This document shows, one piece after another, positions 52,603-61,895 of a stretch of DNA of 64,000 nt. Origin of the DNA: Sphingomonas naasensis (lineage in GTDB: Bacteria > Pseudomonadota > Alphaproteobacteria > Sphingomonadales > Sphingomonadaceae); assembly GCF_004792695.1 (NCBI RefSeq), contig NZ_SRXU01000001.1:310001-374000 (forward strand), written 5' to 3'. The position numbers were made by a program, and so were the translations under genes. The stretch's first letter is position 1; each line of letters begins with the position of its first letter. Under the pieces are notes generated by a model. That model was not told the origin of the DNA and made no database searches. It saw nothing but the letters and a program-made list of their open reading frames with translations.

Positions 52603-53405
52603 AGAACAAATCCCGCGAGGCGCTCGACGCCTATTATCGCGAGGCCGGAAGCTGGGCCGAGGACCGCGAGACCGCGCTGCGCGCGTCGCGGCGCACCGCC
52701 TGGATCATCGCGTCGGTGGCAACCGCGGCGGCGCTGATGCTCGCGCTCGCGCTGCTGGTGCTGATGCCGCTCAAGACCGTCGAGCCCTATACGCTGCTCG
52801 TCGATCGGCAGACGGGATTCGTCCAGGCGCTCAAGCCGCTCGATCCGCAACAGGTGAGCGGCAATACCGCGCTGACCCAGTCCTTCCTCGTCCAATATGT
52901 CATCGCGCGCGAAAGCTTCGACGTCTCCGCGCTCCAGGCCAATTATCGCAAGGTCTCGCTCTGGTCCGAAGGCGATGCGCGGCGCGCCTATGTCACCGGC
53001 GTGCAGGCGTCCAACCCCGATAGCCCGCTCGCCCGGTTGCCGCGCACCACGGTGATCGAGACCCGGGTGAAGAGCGTCTCGCCGATCGGCCAGAATGCCG
53101 CGCTGGTCCGGTTCGACACGATCCGGCGCGATGCCGGCGGGCGCGTCGAGGCGCCGCGCCCCTGGGTGACGGTGATCCGTTATCGCTATTCGGGCGAGCC
53201 GATGCGGCTCGAGGACCGCTTCGTGAACCCGCTCGGCTTCGAGGTGACGCGCTATCAGCGCAATGCCGAGGCCGTGCCACCGCCCGAGCCGGCGCCTGCT
53301 CCCGCGCCGACGCCCGTCCAGACCCTCGTCCCGGTCGTACCGGGCGCGGGCGCGGGAACGGCCGCGCCCGTGCCCCGCCCGGCTCAGCCCGAGGTCGAGC
53401 TGTGA
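52599..53405 (+). CDS. virB8: Type IV secretion protein VirB8
   Basis: The 268 residues have one N-terminal membrane helix (about 37-60) and a periplasmic domain with PYTLLVDRQTGFVQAL, YVIARESFD, YRKVSLWSEGDARRAY and VTVIRYRY, typical VirB8. A Pro/Ala/Val-rich tail of about 40 residues is added at the C-terminus. It nucleates the VirB9-VirB10 core. Confidence 0.9.
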   Translation: MKNKSREALDAYYREAGSWAEDRETALRASRRTAWIIASVATAAALMLALALLVLMPLKTVEPYTLLVDRQTGFVQALKPLDPQQVSGNTALTQSFLVQYVIARESFDVSALQANYRKVSLWSEGDARRAYVTGVQASNPDSPLARLPRTTVIETRVKSVSPIGQNAALVRFDTIRRDAGGRVEAPRPWVTVIRYRYSGEPMRLEDRFVNPLGFEVTRYQRNAEAVPPPEPAPAPAPTPVQTLVPVVPGAGAGTAAPVPRPAQPEVEL

Positions 53406-54091
53406 GGGCGTTGCTCGCCGCCGCGTTGCTGCTGATCCCCTCGGCGGCGCTCGCGCAGGCCGAACTGCCGGCGACCCCGCCCAATCCGCGTTTCCAGTCG
53501 ATCGAGTACAGCCCCGATACCGTGTTCACGCTGCGCGGCGCGCCGGGCTACCAGGTGGTGGTCGAGCTCGCCCCCGATGAGCGGATCGAGAATATCGCAG
53601 TGGGCGACAGCGGCGCGTGGCAAGTCACCGCCAATCGCCGCGGCGACCGGCTCTTCGTCAAGGCGATCCGCGGGGAGGTGACGACCAACATGACCGTCAT
53701 CACCGACGCGCGGCTCTATTCGTTCGAGCTGATCCCCCTGCCCGACGCCCAGTCCGACATGGCCTATGCGCTGCGCTTTCGTTACCCCGATCCGGCGGCG
53801 ACGTCCGTCACCGCGGCGAGTGAGGTGCAAGCCGGCCGCTACAAGATGCAGGGTAACCGCGCGCTCATCCCCAGCGGCATGCACGACGACGGCGTGCACA
53901 CCTATATCGAATGGGCCGAAGGGCGCACGCTGCCGGCAGTCTATGCGGTCAACGATCAGGGCAAGGAGACGCTGGTCAACGGCATGATGCGCGACGGCCG
54001 GATGGTCATCGACAGCATCCAGCAGAAGCTCGTCTTCCGGATCGACGATCGCAAGGCGACCGCGGTGCGCGTCGCCGAGGGCGGACGCTGA
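53402..54091 (+). CDS. virB9: Type IV secretion outer-core protein VirB9
   Basis: A GTG overlaps the virB8 stop. A signal peptide (RALLAAALLLIPSAALAQA) leads 210 residues with VFTLRGAPGYQVVVELAPDERIENIAVGDS-type strands, TNMTVITDARLYSFEL and a C-terminal TYIEWAEGRTLPAVYAV, as in VirB9. No VirB7 lipoprotein gene precedes it. Confidence 0.9.
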   Translation: MRALLAAALLLIPSAALAQAELPATPPNPRFQSIEYSPDTVFTLRGAPGYQVVVELAPDERIENIAVGDSGAWQVTANRRGDRLFVKAIRGEVTTNMTVITDARLYSFELIPLPDAQSDMAYALRFRYPDPAATSVTAASEVQAGRYKMQGNRALIPSGMHDDGVHTYIEWAEGRTLPAVYAVNDQGKETLVNGMMRDGRMVIDSIQQKLVFRIDDRKATAVRVAEGGR

Positions 54092-55167
54092 TGGCGACCG
54101 CGCCGCCCTCGATCGATCCGCGCACGACGCACGAGGCCAATGTGCTGCCGGTGGTCGCGCGGCCGCGCTCCGGTCCGCCGGTCTGGGCGATCCTTCTCGG
54201 CGTCGCGCTCGTCGGGCTGCTGCTGTTCACCGTGCTCGACGCGCGGCGGCGATCCTTGACCGCACCCGCGGTGCGACCGCGCCCCGCCGATCTGGTGACT
54301 ACGCCGGCACCGCCGCCGGCGCTCTACGTCCCGCCCGAGCCGGCGCCGCCGCCCCCGGCGGTGATCGTCCGCGAAGTGCGGGTGCCCGCCCCCGCCCCGA
54401 ACAATCCGCCGCCGCCGCAAGTGGTCTATGTGCCGCAGCCGATGCCCGGACCCACGCAGCTGCCGCCGCCGCCGCAGCGCGCGACCACCGAGCCCGCGCT
54501 GGTGATGGACAATACCGCCGCGGCATCGCCCAATCCCCCGACGACGCAGGGACCCCAGGTGCCGATCAGCCAGATCGGCAACGCGGCCAACAGCCTCGCC
54601 GGCACCCGCGCCGGCGCGGGCGTGCTCGCCAACCGCGCGACGACGGTACCGCAGGGCACGCTGATCCCGGCAGTGCTCGAGACCGCGCTCGATTCGACAC
54701 GGCCGGGGCTGGCGCGCGCGATCGTCTCGCGCGACGTGCGCGGCTTCGACGGCAGCCGCATATTGATCCCGCGCGGCAGCCGGCTGATCGGCGAATATCG
54801 CTCCGATGCCGAGGCCGGCCAGAACCGGATGCTGGTCAACTGGATCCGGCTGATCCGGCCCGACGGCGCGACGATCGCGATCGGCTCCCCGGCCAGCGAC
54901 ACGCTCGGCGGCAGCGGGATCCGGGCGAGCGTGAACAGCCATTTCTTCGAGCGCTTCGCCGGGGCGATCCTGCAATCGGCGCTCGACGTCGGCGTCAACC
55001 TTGCCTCGCGCTCGGTCGATTCGCCGGTGGTGGTGCTGCCGGGCTCGGGCGGGGGACCGCGCGTCTTCCCCAATCAGGTCCGGCCGACGCTCAAGGTCAA
55101 GGCGGCGACGAGCATCTCGATCTTCGTCGCGCGGGACCTCGACTTCACGGGTGTCGAAGGGCGATGA
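54091..55167 (+). CDS. virB10: Type IV secretion channel protein VirB10
   Basis: The 358 residues have a cytosolic N-terminus, a membrane helix (about 33-52), a long proline-rich periplasmic stretch (about 65-140) and the TrbI/VirB10 domain with VPQGTLIPAVLETALDST, RGSRLIGEYRS and the antenna-helix region near residue 270. It links inner and outer membranes. Its start overlaps the virB9 stop by 1 nt. Confidence 0.92.
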   Translation: MATAPPSIDPRTTHEANVLPVVARPRSGPPVWAILLGVALVGLLLFTVLDARRRSLTAPAVRPRPADLVTTPAPPPALYVPPEPAPPPPAVIVREVRVPAPAPNNPPPPQVVYVPQPMPGPTQLPPPPQRATTEPALVMDNTAAASPNPPTTQGPQVPISQIGNAANSLAGTRAGAGVLANRATTVPQGTLIPAVLETALDSTRPGLARAIVSRDVRGFDGSRILIPRGSRLIGEYRSDAEAGQNRMLVNWIRLIRPDGATIAIGSPASDTLGGSGIRASVNSHFFERFAGAILQSALDVGVNLASRSVDSPVVVLPGSGGGPRVFPNQVRPTLKVKAATSISIFVARDLDFTGVEGR

Positions 55168-56159
55168 GCAGCGCCGCGCCGGAGCGCGAGGGGCAAGTCT
55201 ATCTCCGCTCCTATCTCGCGCCGCTCACCGGCATGCTGGCGCGCCCCGACGTCACCGACATCTATGTCAATCGCCCGCAGGAGGTCTGGGTGGAGACGCT
55301 CGGCGGCGCGATCGAGCGGCACGAAGCGCCGGGCCTCGACGGGGCGACGCTCGAGCGGCTCGCCCGCCAGATCGCCGCGCTCTCGCATCAGGGGATCAGC
55401 CGCGAGCATCCGCTGCTTTCGGCCAGCCTGCCCGACGGCGCCCGCGTCCAGATCGTCGCGCCGCCGGCGACGCGCGGGCCGATGGCGATCGCGATCCGCA
55501 AGCATGTCACCTCGGATCTCTCGCTCGCCGACTATGCCGCGACCGGCGCGTTCGACGACACGCGTCACCGCGCCGAGCGCGACGCGGTCCGCGCCCGGCT
55601 GGCGGCGATGCTCGACGCGGGGGACATTGCCGGCATGCTCGCCACTGCGGTGCGGGCGCGCAAGAATATCCTCGTGTCGGGCGGGACCTCGACCGGCAAG
55701 ACGACGTTCCTCAACGCGCTGATCCGCGAGATCCCGGCGGAGGAACGGCTGATCCTCATCGAGGACACCCCCGAGCTCCACCAGCACCACGACAATCTGG
55801 TCGGGCTGCTCGCGGTACGCGGCACGCTGGGCGAGGCGCGCGCGAGCACCACCGATCTGCTCGCCGCCTCGCTGCGCATGCGGCCCGACCGCATCATTCT
55901 CGGCGAGCTGCGCGGCGAGGAGGCCTATGCCTTTCTGCGCGCGATCAACACCGGCCATCCGGGTTCGATGACCTCGGTCCATGCCGACTCGGCCGAGCGC
56001 GCGGTCGAGCAGATCGTGCTGCTCGTTCTTCAGGCCGGCACCCAGCTCGGCCGCGAGGATGTCCGCCACTACGTGCGCAGCACGGTCGACGTGTTCGTCC
56101 ATCTCGCGCGGAGCGGCGGCAAGCGCCGCGTGGCCGAAGTGATCCTGGGCGGCGACTAG
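55164..56159 (+). CDS. virB11: Type IV secretion ATPase VirB11
   Basis: The 331 residues have the VirB11 N-terminal domain (with TDIYVNRPQEVWVE) and ATPase domain with SGGTSTGKTTFLNAL (Walker A, about 178), the Asp box LILIEDTPELH, and RPDRIILGELRGEEAY. It ends the operon, converging on an unknown gene with only 4 nt between the stops. No virD4 coupling protein was found in the window. Confidence 0.93.
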   Translation: MSSAAPEREGQVYLRSYLAPLTGMLARPDVTDIYVNRPQEVWVETLGGAIERHEAPGLDGATLERLARQIAALSHQGISREHPLLSASLPDGARVQIVAPPATRGPMAIAIRKHVTSDLSLADYAATGAFDDTRHRAERDAVRARLAAMLDAGDIAGMLATAVRARKNILVSGGTSTGKTTFLNALIREIPAEERLILIEDTPELHQHHDNLVGLLAVRGTLGEARASTTDLLAASLRMRPDRIILGELRGEEAYAFLRAINTGHPGSMTSVHADSAERAVEQIVLLVLQAGTQLGREDVRHYVRSTVDVFVHLARSGGKRRVAEVILGGD

Positions 56160-56163
56160 AAGC

Positions 56164-56580
56164 TCAGGGTCGGCGCGGCCTGCCGCCACCGCCGCCACTC
56201 GGGCCGCGCTTCGGGCCCTGCCCGCCCTCGCCGCGCGGCGGACGCCCGCCGCCGTCGCGCGGGGGGCGTCGCTCGCCGCCACCGCCCCGCGGGCGATGCG
56301 AGGGCGACGGCGAAGCCGGCGCGGGCCGGCGCTGCTCGACGCCCTGCGCGACCGAATAGCCTTCCTTGAGCAGCCTGGTGAATGCCGAGCGCACATTGGT
56401 GGCGATCGCCGCCTGCACGTCCTTCGGCAGATCGGCGAAGGTCGTGTTCGGATGGATGCTGTTGACCTCGCGCACCAGCAGGTTGGGGAGCCCGTTGGAG
56501 GCGTCCTTCAGCGCCACGATCGAATCGAGGACGGTGGAGAACAGAATCTCCTGCATCAGGTCGGTAGCCGATTTCGCCAT
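56164..56580 (-). CDS. Hypothetical protein with Arg/Gly/Pro-rich tail
   Basis: ATG 56580 gives 138 residues: a conserved-looking helical first half (KSATDLMQEILFSTVLDSIV, LPNLLVREVNSIHPN) and a low-complexity RG/P-rich second half (about 85-138). No known domain. It is upstream of nothing in the T4SS and is transcribed toward virB11. The RG-rich tail suggests nucleic-acid binding, which is inference only. Confidence 0.65.
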   Translation of the reverse strand: MAKSATDLMQEILFSTVLDSIVALKDASNGLPNLLVREVNSIHPNTTFADLPKDVQAAIATNVRSAFTRLLKEGYSVAQGVEQRRPAPASPSPSHRPRGGGGERRPPRDGGGRPPRGEGGQGPKRGPSGGGGGRPRRP

Positions 56581-56651
56581 AGTCCCGCCCCAACGCCCGT
56601 ACGGCGCGCCGGTGTCAAGCGATGAGTCGACGGCGCGCCTTTCCGGATGCG

Positions 56652-57326
56652 TCAGACCGTCTCGAGCTGGGTGAACTGGACCGCCATTATTTCGCGCAGG
56701 ATCAACTCGTCGCCCTCGCGCACGCCACGCACCAGCCGCTGCGCGCCGGGATCGCCGATCGGCATCACCAGCCTTCCGCCCTCGGGGCTCAGCTGCGCGA
56801 CCAGCGCCTCCGGCACCTCGCGCGCCGCGGCGCAGACGAGAATCGCGTCGAACGGCGCCGCCTCGGCCCAGCCGCGCGATCCGTCGCCGATCCGGATCGC
56901 GACCCGCTCGTGCCCGAGCGCGATCAGCCGGGCATCGGCGATCCCGGCGAACTCCTCGACCACCTCGACGCTCCACACCCGCGCGGCGAGTCGCGCGAGG
57001 ATCGCGGTCTGGTAGCCCAGCCCGGTGCCCACCTCGAGCACGCTGTCGGTCTCGGCGAGGTCGAGCAGTTCGATCATCAGCGCCGCCATGAAGGGCTGCG
57101 AGATCGTCTTGTCGAAGCCGATCGGCAGGGGGCTGTTCTGATAGGCGAGCGCCGCGAACTGCGCCGGCACGAACAGGTGCCGCGGCACCGCCAGCACCGC
57201 GTCGCGCACCCGCGGCGACGGTGCGGGCCGGCCGATCTCCTCCTGCAACAGATCGAATTCGATATCGATCAGCTCGACCATATGGCGCCGGAGAATGGCC
57301 AGATGCGCGTCGGTGAGCGGCCTCAT
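56652..57326 (-). CDS. pcm: Protein-L-isoaspartate O-methyltransferase
   Basis: ATG 57326 (MRPLTDAHLAILRRHM) gives 224 residues with the PCMT layout: PRHLFVPAQFAALAYQNSPLPIG, ISQPFMAALMIELLDL, motif I VLEVGTGLGYQTAIL, and a C-terminal LVMPIGDPGAQRL. It repairs isoaspartate in aged proteins with AdoMet. Distinctive features of the family are all present. It is divergent from the efflux operon. Confidence 0.88.
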   Translation of the reverse strand: MRPLTDAHLAILRRHMVELIDIEFDLLQEEIGRPAPSPRVRDAVLAVPRHLFVPAQFAALAYQNSPLPIGFDKTISQPFMAALMIELLDLAETDSVLEVGTGLGYQTAILARLAARVWSVEVVEEFAGIADARLIALGHERVAIRIGDGSRGWAEAAPFDAILVCAAAREVPEALVAQLSPEGGRLVMPIGDPGAQRLVRGVREGDELILREIMAVQFTQLETV

Positions 57327-57420
57327 GAGGGTTCGTCCTGAAGGTCTGAAATAGTTGAACGCATGATCCCGGTTACCGCAACATCGATTGTCGATCGCAG
57401 GTCTTGCGGCGGCCCCTTCA

Positions 57421-57442
57421 ATTCCTACCGATAGGTACGAAT
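57421..57442. promoter_or_regulatory. Palindromic operator upstream of the RND operon
   Basis: A 22-bp near-palindrome (ATTC-c-TACC-gata-GGTA-c-GAAT) lies 58 nt before the adaptor start. Such sites upstream of RND pumps usually bind a TetR-type repressor. No tetR gene is next to it, so the regulator must be elsewhere. Confidence 0.55.
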
Positions 57443-57500
57443 CTGCTTGCAACGCTCGCCGGGGGCGTTACTTGCTGCACCGCAGAAAAGGGAGTTCTCT

Positions 57501-58685
57501 GTGAGGCGCGCGCTCGTTCTTATCGGATTCACGCTGCTTGCCGGTTGCGGCGGGGAGCAGGCGCCGCCTGCCCCGCCCCCGCCGCAGGTGACCGTTGCCA
57601 CCCCGCTCCAGCGCGAAGTCGTCGACTGGGACGATTATACCGGCCGCTTCGTCGCGCCGCAGGACGTCGAGATCCGTCCGCGCGTCAACGGCGTGGTGAC
57701 CGCGATCCATTTCAGCGACGGGCAGGATGTGCGCCAGGGGGCGCCCTTGCTCACGATCGACCCGCGTCCCTATCGCGCCGCGCTCGCCCAGGCGCAGGCA
57801 CAGGCGTCGCGCGCCAATGCCGCGCTGTCCAACGCCCGCCAGGTGACGGCGCGCAGCCGCAAGCTCGCGACCGCGCAGGCAGTGAGCACCGAGGAGCTCG
57901 AGGCGAATATCGCCGCCGAGCGTACCGCCGCCGCCGATCTCGCGGCGGCGCGTGCCGCGATCAACGCCGCCGAGCTCAACCTCAGCTTCACCACCGTCCG
58001 CGCGCCGTTCAGCGGCCGCATGTCGGATCGCCGGGTCAGCATCGGCGACTCGGTGGCGGACGGCCAGACGGTGCTCACCCGCATCGTCTCGCTCGACCCG
58101 ATCTGGTTCCAGTTCGAGGGCGCCGAGGCCTTCTACCTCAAGAATCTCCGCCAGGATAAGCGCGGCGAGCGCGGTTCCTCGCGCAACACGCCCAACCCCA
58201 TCCAGATCCAGCTCGCCGACGAGACCGAGTATCGCTGGAGCGGCCGGATGGAGTTCCTCGACAATGCCGTCGATCCCAATTCGGGCACGATCCGCGCACA
58301 TGCGGTGGTGCAGAACCCGACGCGGTTCCTCACTCCCGGCATGTTCGGCCGCGCGCGACTGCTCGGCTCGGGCACCTACAAGGCCATGCTGATCCCCGAC
58401 GAGGCAGCCGTCACCGACCAGACCCGTCGCCTCGTCTATGTCGTCGGCAAGGACAACAAGGCGGCACCGCGTCCGGTCGAGGTCGGCGCGATGGTCGAGG
58501 GCCTGCGCATCGTCCGCGACGGTCTGGCACCGACCGACCTGGTGGTGATCACCGGAATGGGCCGCATCCAGCCCGGCGCCCCGGTCTCGCCGGTCAAGGG
58601 CGTGATCAAGGCCGATCCGACCCGACAGGCCGCGCCGACCGCGGCGACGCGGGAGCCGGCTTCGGGCCAGGCGACGATCCGCTAG
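57501..58685 (+). CDS. RND efflux periplasmic adaptor (AcrA/MexA-like lipoprotein)
   Basis: GTG 57501 with GGGAG upstream starts a lipoprotein signal (LLAGCGG). The 394 residues have lipoyl halves around a coiled-coil hairpin (about 95-165) and a barrel domain (VRAPFSGRMSDRRVSIGDSV), and end in a membrane-proximal domain. It joins the RND pump to the outer-membrane channel. It is 9 nt from the pump gene. Confidence 0.92.
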   Translation: MRRALVLIGFTLLAGCGGEQAPPAPPPPQVTVATPLQREVVDWDDYTGRFVAPQDVEIRPRVNGVVTAIHFSDGQDVRQGAPLLTIDPRPYRAALAQAQAQASRANAALSNARQVTARSRKLATAQAVSTEELEANIAAERTAAADLAAARAAINAAELNLSFTTVRAPFSGRMSDRRVSIGDSVADGQTVLTRIVSLDPIWFQFEGAEAFYLKNLRQDKRGERGSSRNTPNPIQIQLADETEYRWSGRMEFLDNAVDPNSGTIRAHAVVQNPTRFLTPGMFGRARLLGSGTYKAMLIPDEAAVTDQTRRLVYVVGKDNKAAPRPVEVGAMVEGLRIVRDGLAPTDLVVITGMGRIQPGAPVSPVKGVIKADPTRQAAPTAATREPASGQATIR

Positions 58686-58694
58686 GCCGCCCCG

Positions 58695-61600
58695 ATGAAG
58701 TTCCCCCATTTCTTCATCGAGCGGCCGATCTTCGCGGCGGTGCTCTCGATCCTGATCGTGATCATCGGCGCGATCGCCTATCCGTCGCTGCCGGTCGCCC
58801 AGTATCCGAGCATCGCTCCGCCCACCGTGGTGGTGACCGCCACCTATCCGGGTGCGAGCGCCGAGACGCTGGCAGAGACCGTCGCCGCGCCGCTCGAACA
58901 GGCGATCAACGGCGTCGAGAACATGATCTACATGACCTCGTCGTCGACCGGTAACGGACAGACGCAGATCACGATCAGCTTCAAGCAGGGTACCGACGTC
59001 GATCAGGCGCAGGTGCTGGTGCAGAACCGCGTCGCGCAGGCCGAGCCGCGCCTGCCCGAGGACGTCCGTCGTCTCGGCATCACGGTGAACAAGAACTCGC
59101 CCGACTTCCTGATGGTCGTGTTCTTCACTTCGCCCGACAACAGCCTCGATATCCAGTATATCTCGAACTACGTCACGCTGCAGGTGCTCGATCGCATCGC
59201 CCGCGTGCCCGGAGTCGGCCAGGCGCAGGCGTTCGGCGGCCGCGACTATAACATGCGCGTGTGGATCGACCCCGGCCTCGCCGCCGCGCGCGACATGACC
59301 GTCGACGAAGTGGTCAATGCGATCCGCGGCCAGAACCTTCAGGTCGCCGCCGGCGCCGTCGGCCAGCCGCCCTATGGCAAGGCCAGCCCGGCCTTCGAGC
59401 TCGGCGTGCAGGCGCGCGGGCGCCTCAGTTCGCCCGAGGAATTCGGCGCGGTCGTGGTCAAGCGCGACGATCAGGGCCGGCTGACCTTCCTGCGCGACGT
59501 CGCGCGGGTCGAGCTCGGGGCGCAGGACTACAACTTCAACGGCTATCTCGGCGGCAAGAGCGCCGTCGGCATGGGCATCTTCCAGATGCCGGGTTCGAAC
59601 GCGCTCGCCACGGCCGATGCCGTGAAGAAGGAGCTCGACACGCTCGCCCAGAGCTTCCCCGCGGGGATGAAATATTCGATCGACTACAATCCCACCGACT
59701 ATATCGCCGAGTCGATCAGCGCGGTGGAGCATACGCTGATCGAGGCGCTGATCCTCGTCGTGCTGGTGGTGCTCGTCTTCCTGCAGAGCTGGCGCACCGC
59801 GATCATCCCGATCATCGCGATCCCGGTGTCGCTGGTCGGCGCCTTCGCGGTGCTGCTCGCCTTCGGCTACTCGCTCAACACGCTGTCGCTGTTCGGGCTC
59901 GTGCTCGCGATCGGCATCGTCGTCGACGACGCGATCGTCGTCGTCGAGAATGTCGAGCGCCTGATGGAGGAAGAGGACATCAGCCCGCGCGAGGCCGCGC
60001 ACAAGACGATGGACGAAGTGTCGGGCGCGATCGTCGCGATCTCGCTGGTGCTCGTCGGCGTGTTCATCCCGACGATGTTCATCCCGGGCATCTCGGGCGC
60101 CTTCTACCAGCAGTTCGCGATCACCATCGCCTCGGCGACGATCATCTCGGCCTTCGTCTCGCTGACGCTGTCGCCGGCCCTGTGCGCGCTCGTGCTCAAG
60201 AAGCCCGAGCATGGCAGGGAACCGACGCCCGGCTGGCGCGGCCTGCCCGGGCGGCTGGGACGCAAGTTCAACAGCGGCTTCAACTGGCTCTCGCACAAAT
60301 ATAGCCGCCTCACCGCGCGGCTGGTGCGGATGCTGGTGATCGTCGGCGTGATCTATCTCGGCCTGATCCTCGTCGTGGCGTGGCGCTTCACCGCGACGCC
60401 GAGCGGCTTCATCCCGCCGCAGGATCAGGGCTATCTGATCGGCGTGGTCTCGCTGCCGCCGGGCTCGTCGCTCCAGCGCACCGACACGGTGGTGCGCGAG
60501 GCGATCAAGGAGTCGATGAAGCTCGACGGCGTGCAGACCTCGATCGGCTTCGCCGGCCTCGACGGCGCGAGCTTCTCGACCGCGCCGAACGCGGGCGTGA
60601 TCTTCTTCGCGCTGAAGCCGCATGCCGATCGCAAGCAGAGCGCCGACGAGATCCAGCAGGCGCTCTATCCGGCGCTGGGCGGGATCAAGGGCGGCGACAT
60701 CATCATCATCGCGCCCCCGCCCGTTCCCGGCATCGGCACCGGCGGCGGCTTCAAGATGATGATCCAGGATCGTAGCGGCGCCGGCTATCAGGCGCTCGCC
60801 CAGGCATCGATGGCGATGATGATGGGCGCCAACCAGGCCGAGGGCGTCGCCGGCGCCTTCTCGCTGTTCAACACGGGCACCCCGCGCCTCACCGCCGATG
60901 TCGATCGCGATCGCGCCGAGCGGATGGGCGTGCCGGTGGCGAACATCTATTCGACGCTCGGCTCCTATCTCGGCTCGGCCTATGTCAACGACTTCAACTA
61001 TCTCGGCCGCACCTTCCGCGTGACCGCGCAGGCCGACGCGCCCTATCGCGACGACGCGTCGGACATCCAGGTGCTCAAGACGCGCTCGGCCTCGGGCCAG
61101 ATGGTGCCGATGAGCGCGGTGATGGCGCTCAAGAACGATGCCGGTCCGTATCGCGTGGTGCGCTACAACCTCTATCCCGCCGCCGAGCTGATGGGCGACA
61201 CCAAGCCCGGCTATTCGACCGGCCAGTCGCTCGATTCGATGGAGGCGCTCGCCGCGAAGACGCTGCCCAAGGGCATGGGGTTCGAATGGACCGAGCTCGC
61301 GTTCGAGCAGCGTCAGGCGGGCAATACCGGGCTGATCGCGTTCGGGCTCGCGGTGGTGTTCGTCTTCCTGCTGCTCGCGGCGCTCTACGAGAGCCTCGTG
61401 CTGCCGCTGGCGGTGATCCTGATCGTGCCGATGTGCCTGCTCGCCGCGATCCTCGGTGTGAACGTGATGGGTCTCGACAACAACATCCTCACCCAGATCG
61501 GTCTCGTCGTGCTGATTGGCCTCGCCGCCAAGAACGCCATCCTGATCGTCGAGTTCGCGCGGCAGGGCGAGGAGGAGCAAGGGCTCGAACCGCGCGCCGC

Positions 61601-61895
61601 GGCGGAGCAGGCCGCGCATCAGCGCATGCGGCCGATCATCATGACCTCGATCGCGTTCATCCTCGGCGTGCTGCCGCTGGTGATCGCCACCGGCGCGGCG
61701 GCGGAGCTCCGCCAGGCGCTCGGCGTCGCGGTGTTCTTCGGGATGATCGGGGTGACCTTCTTCGGGCTGTTGTTCACCCCGGCCTTCTACGTGATGGTCC
61801 GCAAGCTCGCGGGCTGGGCGGAGCGGCAGCGCGCGCGCTTCTCGCACAAGAAGCCCGAAACGCCGCCTGCGCCCGAAGCGGAGGCCACGGCATGA
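58695..61895 (+). CDS. RND multidrug efflux pump (HAE-1, AcrB/MexB-like)
   Basis: The 1066 residues begin PHFFIERPIFAAVLSILIVI. They have two repeats of six membrane helices, the proton-relay Asp pair in GIVVDDAIVVVENV, a second-half Lys in LIGLAAKNAILIVEF, and two large periplasmic loops. This is the standard drug-exporting RND layout at normal length. Substrates cannot be read from sequence. Its stop overlaps the start of the outer-membrane channel gene. Confidence 0.95.
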   Translation: MKFPHFFIERPIFAAVLSILIVIIGAIAYPSLPVAQYPSIAPPTVVVTATYPGASAETLAETVAAPLEQAINGVENMIYMTSSSTGNGQTQITISFKQGTDVDQAQVLVQNRVAQAEPRLPEDVRRLGITVNKNSPDFLMVVFFTSPDNSLDIQYISNYVTLQVLDRIARVPGVGQAQAFGGRDYNMRVWIDPGLAAARDMTVDEVVNAIRGQNLQVAAGAVGQPPYGKASPAFELGVQARGRLSSPEEFGAVVVKRDDQGRLTFLRDVARVELGAQDYNFNGYLGGKSAVGMGIFQMPGSNALATADAVKKELDTLAQSFPAGMKYSIDYNPTDYIAESISAVEHTLIEALILVVLVVLVFLQSWRTAIIPIIAIPVSLVGAFAVLLAFGYSLNTLSLFGLVLAIGIVVDDAIVVVENVERLMEEEDISPREAAHKTMDEVSGAIVAISLVLVGVFIPTMFIPGISGAFYQQFAITIASATIISAFVSLTLSPALCALVLKKPEHGREPTPGWRGLPGRLGRKFNSGFNWLSHKYSRLTARLVRMLVIVGVIYLGLILVVAWRFTATPSGFIPPQDQGYLIGVVSLPPGSSLQRTDTVVREAIKESMKLDGVQTSIGFAGLDGASFSTAPNAGVIFFALKPHADRKQSADEIQQALYPALGGIKGGDIIIIAPPPVPGIGTGGGFKMMIQDRSGAGYQALAQASMAMMMGANQAEGVAGAFSLFNTGTPRLTADVDRDRAERMGVPVANIYSTLGSYLGSAYVNDFNYLGRTFRVTAQADAPYRDDASDIQVLKTRSASGQMVPMSAVMALKNDAGPYRVVRYNLYPAAELMGDTKPGYSTGQSLDSMEALAAKTLPKGMGFEWTELAFEQRQAGNTGLIAFGLAVVFVFLLLAALYESLVLPLAVILIVPMCLLAAILGVNVMGLDNNILTQIGLVVLIGLAAKNAILIVEFARQGEEEQGLEPRAAAEQAAHQRMRPIIMTSIAFILGVLPLVIATGAAAELRQALGVAVFFGMIGVTFFGLLFTPAFYVMVRKLAGWAERQRARFSHKKPETPPAPEAEATA

